Shown here: positions 7,319-9,609 of the stretch, one piece after another
How positions within the stretch are numbered: the first letter of the stretch is position 1
Layout: every line of letters begins with the position of its first letter
Origin: Bacteroidota bacterium
Lineage (GTDB): Bacteria > Bacteroidota > Bacteroidia > Flavobacteriales > Weeksellaceae
Reading direction: 5' to 3'
NCBI GenBank assembly: GCA_018266965.1
Contig: JAFDZJ010000051.1
Span: 1-9,609, forward strand
Length of the DNA stretch: 9,609 bases
Translations under genes and position numbers: made by a program
Notes under the pieces: model-generated
Database searches by the model: none
What the model was told of the DNA's origin: nothing
Seen by the model: the letters and a program-made list of their open reading frames with translations, nothing else

Positions 7319-7323
7319 AGTTA
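7316..7323 (-). promoter_or_regulatory. -7 element of the R-M operon promoter
   Basis: The minus strand reads TAACTTTG, an exact match to TAnnTTTG, immediately before the HTH gene. Transcription would start about at 7308-7311. No clear TTG-type -33 element is seen upstream, where the DNA is almost pure A/T. Confidence 0.6.
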
Positions 7324-7579
7324 ATTCTTCTTTTTGAATAGAAAAAATATATTTTAATTTTTTCTAGGTAAAGTATTTTATTGAGTTTTTTACATACCAC
7401 AATTAATTAAGATATTTTTCATCAGTAATGCTTCAAAGCAAGAGAATGAAAAAAATATTCGGAAAGGTAATTTGTCATTTTAATCAAGAAATTCGGCTTA
7501 ATAGACATTTTTTAGGCTGAAATTTTTTGAAAACCCTATTATGATTAGCTATACGAACAATCAAAGGTTATAAATAAAA
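7324..7579. other. Intergenic stretch without a gene
   Basis: This AT-rich stretch between the R-M promoter and the transposase remnant has no reading frame I can support on either strand. It holds a short TGCTT/AAGCA repeat near 7428-7439, a copy of the nine bases TTGTCATTT at 7472-7480 that also occur in the R-M operator, and the hairpin listed separately. Confidence 0.6.
7492..7528 (+). terminator. Possible orphan plus-strand hairpin with T-run
   Basis: TTCGGCTTAA (7492-7501) pairs with TTAGGCTGAA (7512-7521) over 10 bp around a 10-nt loop, using two G-U wobbles, and a run of six T follows at 7523-7528. The wobbles favour the plus-strand RNA, since the minus-strand version has two A-C mismatches. 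It looks like an intrinsic terminator, but no gene precedes it on this strand. It could end a small RNA or a vanished gene, or be chance. Confidence 0.35.
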
Positions 7580-7908
7580 AAGTGCTTTTTTTAACTAGAA
7601 AAATGGTTTTGTAAAAGGGATACAACTATACAAATGTGCCAATTGAGAGAAACAATTTTTAGGAGGAAACAGACTTGATAATGATACTCTTTGGTTAGAA
7701 TACACAAAAGTTAAACAGAGCTATTCCCAACTTGCACAAAAGTATCATTGCTCCATCATAACCATTCAGCAAAGGGTTGATAATGCAAAAATTGAAAATA
7801 AAGAAAAGAAATGATTCTTATGGATACTTTTTATTTTGAAAGAGACTTTGGTGTATGCTTTTCGAAGATGCTTTAACAAAGGAAAACCGATTATATCTAA
7901 AACAATAA
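7580..7908 (+). pseudogene. Decayed transposase remnant (IS256-like variant with N-terminal zinc ribbon)
   Basis: Three frames join into one protein. Frame 1 gives KNGFVKGIQLYKCAN, a TGA at 7644-7646 where the second Cys of a CxxC knuckle belongs, then EKQFLGGNRLDNDTLWLEYTK and SYSQLAQKYHCSIITIQQRVD, a zinc-ribbon end plus an HTH, stopping at 7812. Frame 2 (7811-7861) continues MILMDTFYFERDFGVCF, which carries the first catalytic Asp region. Frame 3 (7861-7905) gives FEDALTKENRLYLKQ. These blocks match in order the transposases that Bacteroidota annotations call IS256 family, variant Zn-binding type. There are two in-frame stops (7596, 7644) and two frameshifts (about 7800-7811 and 7859-7862), and most of the catalytic domain is missing. 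It cannot be functional. The family name rests on memory of the pattern, but transposase origin is well supported. Confidence 0.75.
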
Positions 7909-7930
7909 CCTTCTAATCGAAAGTTTTTTA

Positions 7931-7965
7931 GAAAAAAAATACTCACAAAAATTTATGAGTATTTT
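7931..7965 (-). terminator. Intrinsic terminator of tRNA-Pro
   Basis: Read on the minus strand, AAAATACTCA pairs with TGAGTATTTT around an A/T-rich loop and runs into a U-tract formed from the A-run at 7932-7939. It begins one or two bases after the tRNA 3' end, as expected for a tRNA transcription unit. Confidence 0.85.
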
Positions 7966-7966
7966 G

Positions 7967-8041
7967 TCGGGGCGGCAGGATTCGAACCTGCGACCTCCTG
8001 GTCCCAAACCAGGCGCGATGACCGGACTACGCTACGCCCCG
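7967..8041 (-). tRNA. tRNA-Pro(TGG)
   Basis: The minus strand folds into a complete 75-nt cloverleaf. The acceptor stem CGGGGCG (8041-8035) pairs with CGCCCCG (7974-7968), and the discriminator A is at 7967. The anticodon stem CTGG/CCAG encloses the loop TTTGGGA (8008-8002), giving anticodon TGG (8006-8004), which reads proline codons. The T-arm has the normal GGTTCGAATCC loop region. CCA is not encoded, as is usual in Bacteroidota. No remnant of a duplicated 3' end was found nearby. Confidence 0.98.
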
Positions 8042-8046
8042 ATTAT

Positions 8047-8069
8047 CGAAAAAAAGGATTTTTTTTTCG
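8047..8069. repeat. A/T-rich inverted repeat in the tRNA-Pro leader
   Basis: CGAAAAAAA (8047-8055) and TTTTTTTCG (8061-8069) are a perfect 9-bp inverted repeat with a 5-nt loop, lying between the tRNA promoter and the tRNA. It could be a processing hairpin in the leader or a homopolymer coincidence. Confidence 0.5.
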
Positions 8070-8073
8070 GTTG

Positions 8074-8081
8074 CAAATATA
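8074..8081 (-). promoter_or_regulatory. -7 element of the tRNA-Pro promoter
   Basis: The minus strand reads TATATTTG, an exact match to TAnnTTTG, 32 bp before the mature tRNA 5' end. That is a typical leader length for a tRNA. No clear -33 element is present. The upstream exporter gene has no visible terminator, so read-through could also contribute. Confidence 0.6.
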
Positions 8082-8158
8082 TTAAAATTTTATAAAACTT
8101 TTTTATTTTTTTTGTAAAAATGAAACGGGCAAATTTTATTATGATAAACAACCAAATA

Positions 8159-9609
8159 TCAGTGCATTGCACTACTAATATCAATTTTTTCTTTGGATTT
8201 TCTTTGTTTGGTAAATAACATAATTGGAATACAAATCAAGAATAATATTCCCAAATACAAGAAAACATCCATATAAGACAATACTGCTGCTTGTTTTTGT
8301 ATGCTATATTGCAATGACTTGTAGGCGGATTGTAAAGCTACATCAGGAGTCATACCTTTTATCATAAAACCAGTTTTTAGTTGGGTTATTCTCTGTTGAA
8401 CTTCCCAATCGTTGGCATCCAAATGGTTGGCTAAATTGGCTACATATTTGGCAGAACTATTGGTAATGAATGTGGTGATAAGTGCAATCCCAAAGGAACC
8501 TCCTAGTTGTCGCATCATTCCGGTAAAAGACGCTCCTTGTCCTATTTCTTTCCCTTTCAAAGTACTCAAAGATAGAGTAGTGATAGGGATAAATAATAGA
8601 CTGAGTCCCAAACCTCGGACAATAAGCATCCAAAAGAAATTAGCTTCTCCTGTATCTGGTGTCAGTAGTTTGTAACCCCAAAAACTGTAAATAAAAAATA
8701 TAAAAAATCCTAGAGATACTAGGTATTGTTGTTTTACACCTTTTGCAATTAATTTCCCTATAAATGGCATCATAACAGCTGTAGCCACAGCAGAAGGAAT
8801 CATAAGAGCTCCAGCTTGTAAAGCTGTCCATCCCAATATACTTTGGGTGTAGATTGGTATGATAAAAGTAGAGCCATACAATCCAAATCCTAAAATAAAT
8901 GACAAAATTGTCCCTATTCTTAAATTTGAATTCTTCAGAACTCGGAGTTCTACAATTGGATGTTCGAAAGTGAGTTCTCTCCACAGAAATAATATAAGAC
9001 CAAACACGGCAGTACTAGTAAAAAATATGATTGTATTACTATCAAACCAATCGTCCTCGTTTCCTCTTTCCAACACAAATTGCAAAGAACCTACAAATAT
9101 TGCTAAAAGAATAATCCCTAACCAATCTACCTCTTTGGTTGATTTTTTTTCTTCGAATTTTGGACTTCTTATAAATTGTAATGTTAGGATTGTTGCAATA
9201 ATCCCAATAGGAATATTAATATAAAAAATATGTGGCCAAGAAAAATTATCAACTATATAACCTCCCAAAGGTGGTCCCAAAGTCGGTCCGATAATTACTC
9301 CCAAACCATAAATTGCTTGTGCCATTCCAATTTTTTCTCTTGGATATGCTTCTGTAATGATTGTTTGTGAAGTTACCAACAATGCACCTCCACCAACACC
9401 TTGTAAAAATCTGAAAAATACCAATTCCCAAATACTGGTAGCATTGCCACACAAAAAAGAAAAAACAGTAAAAATAATAATAGAAATAGCAAAATAATTT
9501 CTTCTACCAAATTGTTGAGAAAGCCAACTGGTCATATGGACAATAATGACATTACCAATGTCATAAGGTGTGATGACCCAACCGATTTCTGTAAGTGAAA
9601 CACCTAGGT
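8159..9609 (-). CDS. DHA2-family (EmrB/QacA-type) MFS drug exporter, 5' end beyond the window
   Basis: An inner-membrane proton-driven drug exporter, probably with 14 helices and probably working with a periplasmic adaptor as EmrB does. The frame stays open to the right edge: 24 codons before the Met at 9535 read LGVSLTEIGWVITPYDIGNV and IIVH, which align with the usual TM1-TM2 loop and TM2 of the family, so that Met is internal. Of 482 visible residues, the motif A region TSWLSQQFGRR is at about 26-36, motif B RFLQGVGGG at 66-74, and motif C GLGVIIGPTLGPPLGG at about 101-116. Many further hydrophobic helices follow, ending in a charged tail (TKQRKSKEKIDISSAMH). About 30 N-terminal residues are missing. 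In TM2 the usual T-A-Y and V-P appear as T-P-Y and V-H, with an Asp nearby, which is odd but not disabling by itself. The substrate cannot be read from the sequence. Confidence 0.94.
   Translation of the reverse strand, partial: LGVSLTEIGWVITPYDIGNVIIVHMTSWLSQQFGRRNYFAISIIIFTVFSFLCGNATSIWELVFFRFLQGVGGGALLVTSQTIITEAYPREKIGMAQAIYGLGVIIGPTLGPPLGGYIVDNFSWPHIFYINIPIGIIATILTLQFIRSPKFEEKKSTKEVDWLGIILLAIFVGSLQFVLERGNEDDWFDSNTIIFFTSTAVFGLILFLWRELTFEHPIVELRVLKNSNLRIGTILSFILGFGLYGSTFIIPIYTQSILGWTALQAGALMIPSAVATAVMMPFIGKLIAKGVKQQYLVSLGFFIFFIYSFWGYKLLTPDTGEANFFWMLIVRGLGLSLLFIPITTLSLSTLKGKEIGQGASFTGMMRQLGGSFGIALITTFITNSSAKYVANLANHLDANDWEVQQRITQLKTGFMIKGMTPDVALQSAYKSLQYSIQKQAAVLSYMDVFLYLGILFLICIPIMLFTKQRKSKEKIDISSAMH

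Noticed and set aside
7428..7439. TGCTT/AAGCA palindrome as an operator or insertion-sequence end.
   Set aside because: The arms are only 5 bp, there is no matching copy at the other side of the transposase remnant, and no promoter lies next to it.
7644..7646. TGA in the transposase remnant as a selenocysteine or recoded stop.
   Set aside because: It replaces a Cys, which first suggests selenocysteine, but the same gene has another stop, two frameshifts and a missing catalytic domain. Ordinary decay explains it.
7967..8041. tRNA-Pro as attachment site of an island carrying the R-M genes.
   Set aside because: No integrase is present, and no repeat of the tRNA 3' end (CGGGGCGGCAGG on the plus strand) was found left of the R-M operon within the window.
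9533..9535. ATG at 9535 as the start of the MFS exporter.
   Set aside because: The frame continues open to the right edge and the extra 24 codons align with the family's TM1-TM2 region. A start at 9535 would remove TM1 and TM2, so it is an internal Met.
1..9609. CRISPR array or tandem-repeat array.
   Set aside because: I looked for regularly spaced direct repeats and saw none; the only repeats are short hairpins and homopolymer runs.

Overview
The window looks like chromosomal DNA from a member of the Flavobacteriia (Bacteroidota). It is AT-rich (about one third G+C by eye). Genes start without Shine-Dalgarno sequences. Several promoters carry the Bacteroidota -7 element TAnnTTTG, and the tRNA gene has no encoded CCA. 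It also holds gene families typical of that class: CCC-motif membrane proteins, DUF2752, and a lipoprotein with an Asn-Ser-Cys lipobox. The genus cannot be told from the sequence alone.

Layout, left to right. (1) purH (26-1543, +), the last two steps of de novo IMP synthesis, converges on a minus-strand pair: a glutaminyl-peptide cyclotransferase lipoprotein (3808-2786) followed 20 bp later by a YqhD-type aldehyde reductase (2765-1602). One strong GAAA-loop hairpin (1562-1601) serves as terminator for both sides. (2) After a 170-bp divergent promoter region, three tightly packed plus-strand genes (3979-4944) encode two paralogous small membrane proteins flanking a DUF2752 membrane protein. 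A bidirectional hairpin at 4972-5000 ends the group. (3) A minus-strand operon (7308-5085) encodes a Type II restriction-modification system in the order HTH regulator, cytosine-5 DNA methyltransferase, restriction endonuclease. Both gene junctions are 4-bp ATGA overlaps. The methyltransferase is very close to M.HaeIII and the nuclease is NgoPII-like, so GGCC is the predicted target. A perfect inverted repeat lies across the -7 element and start codon of the regulator and is a strong candidate autoregulatory operator. (4) 7309-7966 holds no intact gene. It contains an RNA hairpin and a badly decayed transposase remnant, followed by the terminator of the next gene. (5) tRNA-Pro(TGG) (8041-7967, -) has its own -7 element. 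(6) The window ends inside a DHA2-family multidrug exporter (minus strand) whose N-terminus lies beyond the right edge.

Biologically these are housekeeping genes with one inserted defence module. The R-M operon lies between the membrane-protein cluster and tRNA-Pro, beside transposase debris, which fits acquisition by horizontal transfer. I found no CRISPR array, phage gene or clearly new multi-gene system. The least understood items are the CCC/DUF2752/CCC cluster and the regulation of the three-gene R-M operon.
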